A stretch of 64,000 bases of DNA from Bacillus sp. EB01 (GCF_000613125.1 NZ_HG964497.1:1690958-1754957); one strand, 5' to 3'. Positions 42,175 through 51,837 are shown, numbered from the stretch's first letter. The notes: a model not told the origin generated them from the sequence alone. Translations and numbers: made by a program.

Positions 42175-44895
42175 ATGAATCTTGAAAAAATGCTGATTGA
42201 AAAGATGTATTATGAACGCTTGATGGAAGGACATGAAGGGGGCTATCCCGCAGCTGTACTGGCAGAAGCGTTTCTTGCCGCAATGCAGAAGGGAGAAGCT
42301 GGGCTTCCGGAAATTCGATTTGCTCAGGGGGAAGTATACTTTTCATTCCGTGACTATGAATCCGCCATTTTTAAATGGGAGGGAATAGATGGGGCACTTG
42401 GGCAATGGGCTATAAAAAATACAGGCGATGCTTATTATGAAATGGGGCAGCTCGCTAAAGCAGAGGACTTTTACAAGTCGGTTAGTTCCGAGAACCGGAC
42501 CTTACGTGCGGAAGTGGCGCTCCAGCTTTTCTCGCTTTACATTGAAAGAGGAAAAGAAGATGCAGCTTCCCAAACTATTAAGGGATTAATTGAGGAAAAC
42601 CCAGATTATCCGGATGCCACCATCCTGGCACGAAAGTTTTTTGAGGGCAGAGAGGATTGGGATAGTGCAACGAAACTTGCTGCTGATGAAACGGTGAGAA
42701 TTAGGTCGGCGGAGTGGGCTGGTGTCCTTACTGGATATGTTGAACGAGGAGTAACAGTAAACCGGGAACCATCCTATTTCAAACATGTCTTGAAAACCCT
42801 TTATGGGGTAGATCAGGAACAGTTTGGACTTCTTGCCGCGGCACTTTGGAGGAGCTATAAAGGGCGAGAAAGCCATTTTTCCTGGATTACAGGCTTGAAT
42901 CAGCTGCTTGGAGAATTAGAAGATGTTCCGTCTGGTATTTGGCCTGAGTTATCGATTCTTTACAAAGAGGCTTATCTGGATTTCACGACATCCGGGAATT
43001 ATTCAATTTCATCACTTGCTCCAATCATGCCGCCGCTTTTAAGCAACTGGCTTGCGATAGCAGATCCGACCACGCTGGGGCTGGCTGCCTCAGCACTGCT
43101 TGCCTGGAGTGGGAAGTTCCCTGCGGGTATATCACAGAATTCGATAGAAACAGCAGAAAAGGCATTAACTTATTCCAGTCGGACAGAGAATGATTTTGCT
43201 GAAGGTCTGGCCCTTCTCTCTGAAATAGCTTCATGGGCACAATCACGAGGTTTAAAGATTGGTCCGAGACTTGAATGGATTGCAGGGGAACTTGCTAATT
43301 TCAGGACCAGGCATATCGTGACAGCTGGCATGGAAGGGAGCGGAAAAGCTTGGGCACTCCGTATGATTCTTGGGGAATCATATCCAGAAGAAGCCGGTGG
43401 ATCCCGCAAGGCATTCGCTTTTCACTATCAGGACGAAGCTGCAATTGGTCTTGTGACAGATGAGGGAATTGTTAAAGCGGATGTACTTGAAGAAGTAGAA
43501 GAGGAAAATTCAAGTAATGGGATATTTACATTTTCAATGCCGATTCCTTTTCTCCGGGATTCTGGACTTTCGCTTATTGACCTGCCTGAGTTTACAGGTG
43601 AGGATGTAGGAACCGAGGATTTGGAGTATATACATTTGGCAGATAGCCTTTTCTTTGCGGTAGATTCAGCAGCTTTGCTGACAACGCCGGAACGGATTGC
43701 GCTTGCTCGTATCCGGGAGCAGGCACCAGGGCTTCCAGTCCATTTCTTGCTTACTCAGCAAGGTGAACCTGACCCGAATGAGTTCGAACAAGCGGCTATG
43801 GTGCTGAAAAACTCCTTTCCGGAATCCGAAGTCATTAAAGTGGGCCCGGCTCCGAACAAGAATAGGCTTTTTGAGAGCATAGTTAAGGCCGCCGTCATAG
43901 GAACTCCAGAACGAAGCATTCTCGGCAACCGGACAGATAAATTGCTGCTTCTGATTAGAAAGACGCTTGACCATCTTCTGTTACAAAGAATGGAACAGGA
44001 AAAAGGCATACAGGAGATTATAGAGAATCGGGAGCAAATGTCAGCCAAATTGACAGGAGCAATGAACCAGTTGGATGACATTGAAGCGGAAAGGATTGAA
44101 AAGGTACGGAAATCTTACCGTCAAATCATTGATGAAGCAAAAGCTGAAGCGCTGGTTGACATTCCCGCACTGCTTAAGAGGTCGGCTGACTTTTTAAAGG
44201 AAACGAGTGATTTCCGCACCGTTCATTTTGAGATGAATGATGAAATGAACAGAAGATTAAATGTGTATTTGAATGATACACTTTTGCCGAAGTTAAGGTC
44301 CTCGCTAGCTGGCTGGATTGAAGAAACCGGCGGAGAATTGGATGTTATTCAGGAATTTTTTGATGAAATGAGTGAAAGCTTCAATTCACTTTACGGGAAC
44401 AATTGGATTAAGCTGGATTGCGATTTCAGGATACTCGAAGATTGGAAACGGGATATTGACAGGATGGGAACCAGATATCAACTTGATAAGGTAAATGTGC
44501 TGCTGCGCCGGACCCCATCGCAAATTCTTTTAAAAGGCGCGGGTAAATTGTTGGGGGCATTGCCGCAAAATAATGCCATGCTTTATAACCGTTATAAAGC
44601 ATTTGTTGAAGGCGAGGATTATACCGATGCGGCAAGGCAAGTCAATAGCAGGTTCTTCTTGCAATTTGACTTGTTTGAAAAAGCAATTGGTAATGATATT
44701 TCTTTGTTCTTTAAGAACCCGCGTACCGTCCTTGCAGAAACTCTCTCGGACACGGAAGATAAATTGGCCGACAGCAGAGGGTTGGCAGCTGACATGAAGA
44801 AGAATCCCGAAAAATTCCATGACCCGATGTCATTGTTCACTATCAGGTTAAGGCAGCTTGAGTGGCTTGACATGACAGGGGAAAAATTATATTAA
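42175..44895 (+). CDS. TPR protein with degenerate dynamin-like GTPase domain
   Basis: Large cytoplasmic protein of 906 residues. The N-terminal part (about 45-155) holds TPR-like helices (AIKNTGDAYYEMGQLAKAEDFYKSV). Near residue 383 a P-loop GMEGSGKA starts (G385, K391), with Ala392 where Ser/Thr binds Mg2+. DLPE (469-472) stands for DxxG, and TQQG for the T/NKxD guanine motif. The C-terminal third is helical (coiled coil about 605-660) as in dynamin-like stalks. It thus looks like a pseudo-GTPase of the bacterial dynamin group, perhaps at the membrane. ATG at 42175; a terminator follows. Fold call is inference. Confidence 0.6.
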   Translation: MNLEKMLIEKMYYERLMEGHEGGYPAAVLAEAFLAAMQKGEAGLPEIRFAQGEVYFSFRDYESAIFKWEGIDGALGQWAIKNTGDAYYEMGQLAKAEDFYKSVSSENRTLRAEVALQLFSLYIERGKEDAASQTIKGLIEENPDYPDATILARKFFEGREDWDSATKLAADETVRIRSAEWAGVLTGYVERGVTVNREPSYFKHVLKTLYGVDQEQFGLLAAALWRSYKGRESHFSWITGLNQLLGELEDVPSGIWPELSILYKEAYLDFTTSGNYSISSLAPIMPPLLSNWLAIADPTTLGLAASALLAWSGKFPAGISQNSIETAEKALTYSSRTENDFAEGLALLSEIASWAQSRGLKIGPRLEWIAGELANFRTRHIVTAGMEGSGKAWALRMILGESYPEEAGGSRKAFAFHYQDEAAIGLVTDEGIVKADVLEEVEEENSSNGIFTFSMPIPFLRDSGLSLIDLPEFTGEDVGTEDLEYIHLADSLFFAVDSAALLTTPERIALARIREQAPGLPVHFLLTQQGEPDPNEFEQAAMVLKNSFPESEVIKVGPAPNKNRLFESIVKAAVIGTPERSILGNRTDKLLLLIRKTLDHLLLQRMEQEKGIQEIIENREQMSAKLTGAMNQLDDIEAERIEKVRKSYRQIIDEAKAEALVDIPALLKRSADFLKETSDFRTVHFEMNDEMNRRLNVYLNDTLLPKLRSSLAGWIEETGGELDVIQEFFDEMSESFNSLYGNNWIKLDCDFRILEDWKRDIDRMGTRYQLDKVNVLLRRTPSQILLKGAGKLLGALPQNNAMLYNRYKAFVEGEDYTDAARQVNSRFFLQFDLFEKAIGNDISLFFKNPRTVLAETLSDTEDKLADSRGLAADMKKNPEKFHDPMSLFTIRLRQLEWLDMTGEKLY

Positions 44896-44899
44896 ACCA

Positions 44900-44937
44900 A
44901 CATCACCCTCCTATTTAGGGGAGGTGATGTTTTTTTG
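44900..44937 (+). terminator. Rho-independent terminator
   Basis: ACATCACC...CC pairs with GG..GGTGATGT and is followed by TTTTTTTG. Confidence 0.85.
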
Positions 44938-45029
44938 TGAAAAAGGGTATATAGTGATATCATCTGAAGATGGAAATGTAAGTTTCATTTCATTTCCAAA
45001 AAATCCTATGTCACATGCAAGAGGTTTTT

Positions 45030-46385
45030 ATGAAAACAAAATTTGATCAAGTAACCGACAGACTTTCTTCTGTGCAAATTATTGTTCTTTATTATTTGAC
45101 TGCGATTATTATCTCAACCTTTTTGCTATTAATGCCGATTACCTTGAAGGACTCAGCGGAGCTTTCCTTCATTGATGCTCTTTTTACAGCAGTCAGTGCT
45201 GTCAGTGTGACTGGGCTGGCAACTGTTCCAATCCATGAGGTATTAAGCTATCCGGGAACATTTATCCTTGCCCTCATCCTGCAAGTTGGCGGAATCGGAG
45301 TCATGACCCTCGGAACCTTTATCTGGCTGATTCTCGGTAAAAAAATTGGCTTGAGGGAACGGATGCTGATTATGACTGACCAAAACCAATCCGCTCTATC
45401 GGGAATTGTCCATCTAATGCGCGAAATCCTGCTTTTGTTCTTTGCGGTCGAAATTATTGGCTCAATAGTCCTTGGGGTTCACTTTCTCGACTATTTCCCA
45501 ACTTGGCAGGAAGCTTTCAGGCAGGGGTTCTTTGCGTCTGTAAGTGCGACGACGAATGCGGGTTTTGATATTACAGGACAGTCATTGATTCCTTTTGCAA
45601 ATGATTATTTTGTTCAAATAGTTAACATGCTTCTGATAGTTGTCGGAGCGATAGGGTTCCCTGTTTTGCTTGAATTCAGGGAATATTTGAGACATAGAGG
45701 GAGGTTCCCGTTCAGGTTTACCCTTTTTACAAAAATTGCGGTTACAACCTTTGCGGCTTTGCTCGTTTTCGGTACCTTGTTTATTTATTTGTTTGAATTC
45801 AATCATCTGTATAAGGACATGACCTGGCATGAGGCGTTTTTTTACTCTGCTTTCCATTCATCTACTACCAGAAGTGCAGGTCTTGCTACAATTGATATTA
45901 ATCAATTTTCTTCGCCGACCCATCTGCTGCTTAGCCTGCTTATGTTCATTGGGGCATCCCCAAGCAGTGTTGGCGGGGGGATTCGGACAACAACCTTTGC
46001 AATAGCAATTTTGGCAATTATCTCTTATGCAAAAGGGCAAACAAATATTAAAGTGTTCAAACGGGAAGTTATGCCAGAAGACGTTGTGAAGTCATTTATC
46101 GTTATCATGACTGCTTTCCTGATTTGCGGATTGTCCGTCATATTGCTCTCTTTTATAGAACCGGCCTTTTCCTTGAAACAAATATTGTTTGAAGTGTCAT
46201 CGGCTTTTGGAACGACCGGGCTTTCACTTGGTATTACTCCTGAACTGAGTACTGCTGGAAAATGGATCATTATGATCCTTATGTTTATCGGCAGGATTGG
46301 AATCTTTTCGTTCTTGTTTATTGTGAGAGGGAAACCGCAGAAAGAGAAGTTCCATTATGCGAAGGAACGAATTATTATCGGGTAA
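45030..46385 (+). CDS. Ktr/Trk-type potassium uptake channel subunit
   Basis: Membrane subunit of 451 residues of the KtrB/KtrD/TrkH superfamily that conducts K+ (often Na+-dependent). Four pore-loop repeats are visible through glycine filters such as SVTGLATVP, SATTNAGFDITG, SSTTRSAGLATID and GTTGLSLGIT. The ATG at 45030 has AAGAGG 5 nt upstream. No RCK-domain regulatory gene (KtrA/KtrC) is adjacent, as for B. subtilis KtrD, so the partner is probably encoded elsewhere. Confidence 0.88.
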   Translation: MKTKFDQVTDRLSSVQIIVLYYLTAIIISTFLLLMPITLKDSAELSFIDALFTAVSAVSVTGLATVPIHEVLSYPGTFILALILQVGGIGVMTLGTFIWLILGKKIGLRERMLIMTDQNQSALSGIVHLMREILLLFFAVEIIGSIVLGVHFLDYFPTWQEAFRQGFFASVSATTNAGFDITGQSLIPFANDYFVQIVNMLLIVVGAIGFPVLLEFREYLRHRGRFPFRFTLFTKIAVTTFAALLVFGTLFIYLFEFNHLYKDMTWHEAFFYSAFHSSTTRSAGLATIDINQFSSPTHLLLSLLMFIGASPSSVGGGIRTTTFAIAILAIISYAKGQTNIKVFKREVMPEDVVKSFIVIMTAFLICGLSVILLSFIEPAFSLKQILFEVSSAFGTTGLSLGITPELSTAGKWIIMILMFIGRIGIFSFLFIVRGKPQKEKFHYAKERIIIG

Positions 46386-46397
46386 AAAGGTTTAAGT

Positions 46398-46442
46398 GCC
46401 TTGTGACAGGCAAAAATCGCCTCGTGACAGGCAAAGGTCGCC
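46398..46442. repeat. Short degenerate tandem repeat (GTGACAGGCAAA-TCGCCT)
   Basis: GCCTTGTGACAGGC, then AAAAATC, then GCCTCGTGACAGGC, then AAAGGTC, then GCCTGTC: two full copies and a part of a 21-base unit that is itself partly palindromic (GCCT...AGGC), right after the K+ channel gene. Confidence 0.65.
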
Positions 46443-46593
46443 TGTCTCTGCGATGATTATTCACGGGAGCTTTCCTTCGTGTCCCGATGAGTATTCTTGG
46501 AAGCATTCCTTTGTGTCCTTGCGGTGGTTAAACTCGGAAACTTTTCTAGTGGAGCTGGATTTCGCAGATAACTAAAACTGCTTGTGTTAAAAA

Positions 46594-46627
46594 AGGCAGA
46601 GCCCTCGTGGCTCTGCCTATTTTTCTT
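46594..46627. terminator. Bidirectional terminator
   Basis: AGGCAGAGCC / GGCTCTGCCT stem flanked by an A run and by ATTTTTC, between the K+ channel and the minus-strand formate/nitrite transporter; the right arm overlaps the latter's last codons. Confidence 0.85.
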
Positions 46628-47414
46628 GTTTCTCGTATTCTTGGATGAAGGGTTTATTTACGTAGTAATACATCGCAGCCATAAAAATGGCACCGCCAAT
46701 CAAATTGCCAATTGTAACTGGGATTAGATTATGGAAAACTCCATCCCATGAAATTGTGCCAGGATGATTGAGGACGAGTGCAATTGCAAATGTGCACATA
46801 TTCGCGATGCTGTGTTCATATCCGGATATAAAGAAGCAAAAGACAAACAACATCATTGTAAATAATTTGGGTCCATCACCATTTAAAGTGGTCGGGATGA
46901 AGAAGGCAAGACAAACAAGCCAGTTACAAAGAATTCCCCGGAAAAACAGTTCATCTGTGGGGACGTGCATTTTTTTCTCAACAACGTCAAGCAAATATTG
47001 ATTGACGGAGGAATCGACAAAAAGTCCGGTAGACCAAATTAGGAATGCAAACGCCGCGGCGCCAAGAATGTTCCCGGCATAGCTGGTAACCCATAGCTTA
47101 AGTACATCGGTCCAGGCCATCCTTCTGCGAAGGGCGGCATATGTATAATAAAAGGTGTTGCCTGTAAATAAATCACCGCCGCCATAAGCGATCAAGATAA
47201 TGGCTGCTCCAAATGTGAGTGCGGCCATCGGATAGGTTAGTGGAGAGTTTTCCATGTAGAAGTAATTCCCCGTTTTAAACGCAACGATGACACCGAAGCC
47301 AATGAACATGCTGGCGAGCATGGCCCTAAGCAAGTAATGAATTATACTTTGGTTATAGATTTTAAGTTTTTTCTGTGCTAGATTTTCAATTTCAATTAAA
47401 GGTTTTACTTCCAA
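46617..47414 (-). CDS. Formate/nitrite transporter (FNT family)
   Basis: Pentameric channel subunit of 265 residues with six helices that passes small anions such as nitrite or formate. Landmarks are GFGVIVAFKTGNYF, GGDLFTGNTFYY, WVTSYAGNILGA (the omega-loop/Asn region), CNWLVCLAFF and the central FFISGYEHSIANM. TTG start at 47414, 9 nt after GGGAGG; the ATG at 47435 precedes the ribosome site. narK two genes upstream on the same strand suggests a role in nitrite traffic during nitrate respiration. Confidence 0.88.
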   Translation of the reverse strand: MEVKPLIEIENLAQKKLKIYNQSIIHYLLRAMLASMFIGFGVIVAFKTGNYFYMENSPLTYPMAALTFGAAIILIAYGGGDLFTGNTFYYTYAALRRRMAWTDVLKLWVTSYAGNILGAAAFAFLIWSTGLFVDSSVNQYLLDVVEKKMHVPTDELFFRGILCNWLVCLAFFIPTTLNGDGPKLFTMMLFVFCFFISGYEHSIANMCTFAIALVLNHPGTISWDGVFHNLIPVTIGNLIGGAIFMAAMYYYVNKPFIQEYEKQEK

Positions 47415-47525
47415 GACTTGCACCCTCCCAAACATAGTGTCCCTATTTTCTGCTGGTGAGCAAATTATATGTATTTGGACATTTTACCCTCCAGGCTTAT
47501 AGGTAAACTGAGAAGTAATGAAAAA

Positions 47526-47560
47526 ACCGGCGGCCCAAAGCTTATGGCCGCCGGTTCAGT
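47526..47560 (-). terminator. Rho-independent terminator of the MFS gene
   Basis: ACCGGCGGCC / GGCCGCCGGT stem; T runs on both strands (minus: GGTTTTTTCATT), so it can act in both directions. Confidence 0.8.
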
Positions 47561-47597
47561 TTTTAAGTGTACGAGAAAAATTTATCAGGTGAATATA

Positions 47598-48818
47598 TTA
47601 TTGTACCTCGTTTTTTGAGTCATGCATTTTTCTTGTGACCACAAGCAAGGTGAACCCGCTTAGGAGAAGAAGGATGCTTGTTACAAGGAATACTGAAGGA
47701 AAGCCGTAGCTAGCCGCAAGGAAGCCGCCCAGAATGGGTCCTATAATGTTCCCGAGAAAACGGAGGCTTTGGTTATAACCCAAAATTTCACCTTGGATAG
47801 TCACGGGAGCCTCCTGGCGGATATAAGCCATTCTCACTGGGATAATCCCTCCGATTGTGACTCCTAGGCCGAAGCGGATTAAAATTAGCTGCCAGACCTC
47901 GGTTACAAACATACCAGGAATATACAGAACTCCTCCGGCGAGCAGAAGAAAGATCAGGATTTTTACATACCCTATTTTGTCGGCTAGTTCGCCCCATTTC
48001 CTTGCCATAATCAAATTGCCGAAGCCTGCTGCCGAAAAGGCTAGACCTGAAAAGAACGCGAGATTTTCGGGCCCGTGAATGTCACTGACAAAAAGTGCAA
48101 GAATAGGCTGGATGCTAAATAAGGCAATTTGGATGAGCATTGAAATAAACAGGACAGCGGTAAGCGCCGGATTCCTTATGATGAGCTGTACAACGTCAAG
48201 GCGGCTATAATTAATTTTTTCATCAAGCTTTATATCAACCCTGAATTCTTTCACCATTGTAATTAAAAGGACCGAAATGAGAATGATTGCCGAGGTACCT
48301 CTAAAGGTACCAGCATAGCCAATGGAGTCGGCGAGAAAACCGCCAATCATGGGGCCAAGCAATGTGCCGGTAATGTTTCCGGTTTGTAAGGTGCCCAACA
48401 CTTTACCTGCTATTTCCTTTGGTGTCTGTGTCGAGATAAAGGCCTGGGTGATTGGAATGCTCCCGGCAAAAAAACCCATGAATAAGCGGAGTGCAAGAAG
48501 CTGCCAAACAGTGGTTACCATTCCCATTAAAAATAGAGAAAGCGACATTCCCAAACCAAGCATCAAAAGAATTCTTTTTCGCCCGAACCTGTCGCCGAGC
48601 CGGCCTAGAACAGGAGAAAACAGGAATGCAGTCACAAATGTAGCTGCGAAAGTTATCCCCGACCAGTGCTGTACATATTCCTCGGAAAAAACTCCGAAGC
48701 TCTCAATATAAAGAGAAATGAAAGGCATAACCATGGTGAGACTCCCGCCAATGAAGAAATTGGAAAACCACATGATGGCCAAATTCCGTTTTAACATAGA
48801 ATGCTCTTTCAAGCTCAT
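47598..48818 (-). CDS. MFS multidrug-type exporter
   Basis: Twelve-helix major facilitator of about 406 residues. Motif A is GRLGDRFGRKRILL in loop 2-3, and motif C (antiporter signature) is seen as GPMIGGFLADSIGYAGTF in helix 5, with a second copy GPILGGFLAASYGFPSVF in the C-terminal half, indicating drug/H+ antiport of the MdtG/YfmO-like kind. The ATG at 48818 is chosen; the GTG at 48821 directly before it is possible. Single-gene unit. Confidence 0.85.
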   Translation of the reverse strand: MSLKEHSMLKRNLAIMWFSNFFIGGSLTMVMPFISLYIESFGVFSEEYVQHWSGITFAATFVTAFLFSPVLGRLGDRFGRKRILLMLGLGMSLSLFLMGMVTTVWQLLALRLFMGFFAGSIPITQAFISTQTPKEIAGKVLGTLQTGNITGTLLGPMIGGFLADSIGYAGTFRGTSAIILISVLLITMVKEFRVDIKLDEKINYSRLDVVQLIIRNPALTAVLFISMLIQIALFSIQPILALFVSDIHGPENLAFFSGLAFSAAGFGNLIMARKWGELADKIGYVKILIFLLLAGGVLYIPGMFVTEVWQLILIRFGLGVTIGGIIPVRMAYIRQEAPVTIQGEILGYNQSLRFLGNIIGPILGGFLAASYGFPSVFLVTSILLLLSGFTLLVVTRKMHDSKNEVQ

Positions 48819-48915
48819 CACTTCTTTCGTGACCTCTCGGGTATATATTTCGTTACCCTAAATATAGTATCAGAGATAGGTTGGAATAGAAAAAGATAGG
48901 GTTTTTTAAATACAA

Positions 48916-48946
48916 AAAACCCCTCACATATGGTGAAGGGATTTTG
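48916..48946 (-). terminator. Rho-independent terminator of narK
   Basis: On the minus strand CCCTTCAC pairs with GTGAGGGG and is followed by TTTTTTGTATTT. Confidence 0.85.
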
Positions 48947-48956
48947 GCTTCCAATC

Positions 48957-50249
48957 TTACGCTGCCTTTTGAGCGGCAACTGCGCTTTTTCTTTGGTAAT
49001 AGTACCAATTCAAGGCAAGTGATACAACATAGAACGCGATGAAGAAGTAAAAAGCTGTTGCATAAGAGCCTGTTGTTTCAACTGACCATCCGAATAATTT
49101 TGGAATAAAAAACGACCCGTAAGCTGCGAATGCAGCGGTAAAGCCAAGAACAGGGGCAGCTTCCTTAGGGATGAAAATGGCAGGAATCATTTGGAATGTT
49201 GAGCCTGAACCGATACCTGAAGCAAGGAATAGCACCAGGAATGAAGCAAGGAAACCAGAGAATTGCTTATCTGCAAGGAAATAGATTACTCCTCCTGAAC
49301 CTAGTGCCTGAAAAACCAGTACATAGGCTGTCACTTTCGCGCCACCTAGCTTGTCGGCAATCCAGCCGCCAACCGGACGGGCAGATGCAGCAAGCAATGC
49401 ACCTAAAAAGGCGAGCGAAACATGTTCAGGGAACTGCGATTTCAACAACAGCGGGAACGCTGCGGCATTTCCAATGAACGAACCAAATGTTGCGACATAC
49501 AAGATAGTCATAATCCATGTATGTTTGCGTTTAACAATAACAAACTGATCAGAAACAGATTGCTTCGCCGCTGGGAGGTTATCCATCCCGAAATAAGCAG
49601 CAATTGTCATGATGATGATTGGAATGACCCAGATAAAAGCAGCATTTTGTAAATATACCTTTGTACCATCTGCCATTACTTGATTGTCGCCAACAAGTGC
49701 AAAAGTACCGGAGGCGATAATAAGCGGTGTTACGAATTGGACGACGGATACGCCCATATTGCCAAGGCCGCCGTTAATTCCAAGCGCTGTTCCTTTTTCT
49801 TTTTTAGGGAAGAAAAATGAAATGTTGGCATTTGAGGATGAAAAGCTACCGCCTCCAAGTCCGCACAATGCTGCCAAGAGTAGCATGATGCTGTATGGTG
49901 TTTCAGGATTCTGGACAGCAAACCCGATACCGACCGCCGGGATGGCGAGAACGCCTGTTGAGATGACGGTCCAGTTTCTTCCTCCGATTGATCCTACTGC
50001 AAACGTATAGATAAAACGCAAAGTTGCACCCACTAATCCAGGCAATGCTGCAAGTGTAAACAATTGTTCGTTTGTGAAATGAAAACCGATATCGTTCAGC
50101 CGGACAGCCACAACTGACCAGATTTGCCAGACGATGAATGCGAGCATAAGGGATGGTACTGATATCCATAAATTACGGGTTGCGTGTTTCTTTCCTTCTT
50201 TTTTCCAGAACTGTTCATCCTCGGGATTCCAATTCGTAATTCTTGCCAT
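48957..50249 (-). CDS. narK: Nitrate/nitrite transporter NarK
   Basis: MFS protein of 430 residues for nitrate uptake and nitrite extrusion. The nitrate signatures are visible as ALCGLGGGSFSSSNANISFFFPKKEKGTALGINGGLGNMG (about residues 127-165) and a second G-rich helix FLASGIGSGSTFQMIPAIF. The ATG at 50249 has GGAGGG 9 nt upstream. A perfect Fnr box centred at about -41.5 implies induction without oxygen. Confidence 0.92.
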   Translation of the reverse strand: MARITNWNPEDEQFWKKEGKKHATRNLWISVPSLMLAFIVWQIWSVVAVRLNDIGFHFTNEQLFTLAALPGLVGATLRFIYTFAVGSIGGRNWTVISTGVLAIPAVGIGFAVQNPETPYSIMLLLAALCGLGGGSFSSSNANISFFFPKKEKGTALGINGGLGNMGVSVVQFVTPLIIASGTFALVGDNQVMADGTKVYLQNAAFIWVIPIIIMTIAAYFGMDNLPAAKQSVSDQFVIVKRKHTWIMTILYVATFGSFIGNAAAFPLLLKSQFPEHVSLAFLGALLAASARPVGGWIADKLGGAKVTAYVLVFQALGSGGVIYFLADKQFSGFLASFLVLFLASGIGSGSTFQMIPAIFIPKEAAPVLGFTAAFAAYGSFFIPKLFGWSVETTGSYATAFYFFIAFYVVSLALNWYYYQRKSAVAAQKAA

Positions 50250-50331
50250 GAAAATCTCCCTCCATCCAAGACGAGTTATCACTACGTCTGTATTAACAAT
50301 CTTAATGATAGTCAGATATTAGCACGAAAAA

Positions 50332-50347
50332 TGTGATTAACATCACA
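50332..50347 (-). promoter_or_regulatory. Fnr box and promoter of narK
   Basis: TGTGATTAACATCACA fits TGTGA-N6-TCACA perfectly. On the minus strand a -10-like TATCAT follows at 50310-50305, placing the site centre about 41.5 bases before the expected start, the classic activating distance. No good -35 is present, as expected for an Fnr-dependent promoter. Confidence 0.85.
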
Positions 50348-50548
50348 CCAGTTTTGGACGATTTGTGAAAACGAATGGTTGTTCATAAAGTTGTAACTTT
50401 TAGCCTTTCCGTGCAGGTGTATACAAGAATTTACAAAGAAATAAGGAAATTTAAAATGAATTTTAAACGATTAGTTTTTGGAATGGGACTAAAAGGGATT
50501 ATAATGGTGTGTAATCTATCTTTTTAAACGGCTTGAGAGGGAAACTAT

Positions 50549-51316
50549 ATGGAAAACCAACAGATTAAAGAAGTGTACAAAGTGATGGATCTTTGTCTTC
50601 TTGCCGGGCGAATAATGCTGCAAAGCGGAGCGGAGACGTACAGGGTTGAAGATACAATGACAAGGATTGCCATGTCGTTTGGTATAAGCAAATCTCATTC
50701 ATATGTCACGCCAACCGGGATTTTTTTTACGGTTGAGGGCACTGAATCCGGAATAACTAAGCTGATTAGGATATCGGAACGATCGACAGATTTGAATAAG
50801 GTGGCCTTGGTCAATTCGATTTCGAGAAGTATACATGAAGGACAGATAAACATTGAGCAAGCAGAGAAACGGCTGGAGGAAATTGAAATAGTGGGGCATA
50901 CGTTTCCATTATCTACTCAGGTAGCCGCTGCTTCACTGGCGAGCGGATGTTTTATGATTATGTTTCAGGGAGTCTGGTTCGACTTTTTTGCGGCAATGGT
51001 AGCAGGAGCGTTTGGCTTATTAACAGCCTATTTTCTCCATAAAATTGTGCCTATAAAGTTTTTTGCTGAATTCTCTGCATCATTCGTAATCGGACTCATT
51101 TCTCTTATATTTGTTTCAACTGGCCTTGGGCGGGAGCTGGATAAGATTATTATCGGTTCGGTTATGCCGCTCGTACCAGGGCTGCTTTTAACGAATGCGG
51201 TGCGTGATTTAATTTCCGGACACCTCGTGGCAGGCCTGTCAAAAGGAGCGGAGGCTTTTCTGACAGCCTTTGCGATAGGGGCAGGGATTGCGGTGGTCCT
51301 TATTTACTTATCTTAA
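50549..51316 (+). CDS. Threonine/serine exporter, ThrE N-terminal-type subunit (YjjP-like)
   Basis: Membrane protein of 255 residues of the ThrE_1 (DUF1212) family. The cytoplasmic N-terminal region (about 1-110) contains LLAGRIMLQSGAETYRVEDTMTRIA, and five helices follow, with MPLVPGLLLTNAVRDLISGH near the end. In Bacillus-type genomes the exporter is split in two genes; the second half follows 40 bases downstream. Exports threonine, serine or related small acids by family analogy. Confidence 0.88.
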   Translation: MENQQIKEVYKVMDLCLLAGRIMLQSGAETYRVEDTMTRIAMSFGISKSHSYVTPTGIFFTVEGTESGITKLIRISERSTDLNKVALVNSISRSIHEGQINIEQAEKRLEEIEIVGHTFPLSTQVAAASLASGCFMIMFQGVWFDFFAAMVAGAFGLLTAYFLHKIVPIKFFAEFSASFVIGLISLIFVSTGLGRELDKIIIGSVMPLVPGLLLTNAVRDLISGHLVAGLSKGAEAFLTAFAIGAGIAVVLIYLS

Positions 51317-51356
51317 AAATAGGACAACAAATACTAACAAAGGAGGCTAAAAGAGG

Positions 51357-51815
51357 GTGGAAGTAGTTGAACAGCTTATTACAAGTTTTGTAGCCACGGC
51401 TGCGTTTGGCATCCTGTTTAATGCTCCGCGAAACTCATTGATAAAATGCGGGATGGTTGGAATGATTGGCTGGCTTATTTATTTCCTTATTGAGCTGAAT
51501 ACAGGGGATGCTGCCGGTGCTACATTTGCAGCAGCGTTTATAGTTGGTGTTATCAGCCATACACTTGCAAAATTCTACCGTACTCCTGTCATTGTCTTTA
51601 GTGTAGCTGGAATCATTCCGCTCGTACCAGGCGGAATATCCTATGATGCGATGCGCCATTTTGTTGAAATTGACTATTACAATGCAATGAACTTGGCGGG
51701 AAGGGCATTCCTTCTTTCCGGTGCGATTGCAATGGGGCTCGTTTTTTCCGAAGCATTGAACTTAATTCATCGACGGATTTATTTGATGAAAGCTTCGACA
51801 AGATCAAAACCTTGA
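51357..51815 (+). CDS. Threonine/serine exporter, ThrE C-terminal-type subunit (YjjB-like)
   Basis: Membrane protein of 152 residues with about five helices of the ThrE_2 (DUF3815) family: ATAAFGILFNAPRNSLIKCGMVGMIGWLIYF, then IIPLVPGGISYDAMRHFVEIDYYNA. GTG start at 51357 behind AAAGGAGG. It forms one functional exporter with the preceding subunit. Confidence 0.88.
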   Translation: MEVVEQLITSFVATAAFGILFNAPRNSLIKCGMVGMIGWLIYFLIELNTGDAAGATFAAAFIVGVISHTLAKFYRTPVIVFSVAGIIPLVPGGISYDAMRHFVEIDYYNAMNLAGRAFLLSGAIAMGLVFSEALNLIHRRIYLMKASTRSKP

Positions 51816-51837
51816 TAGACCATAGTGTTATGATTGT

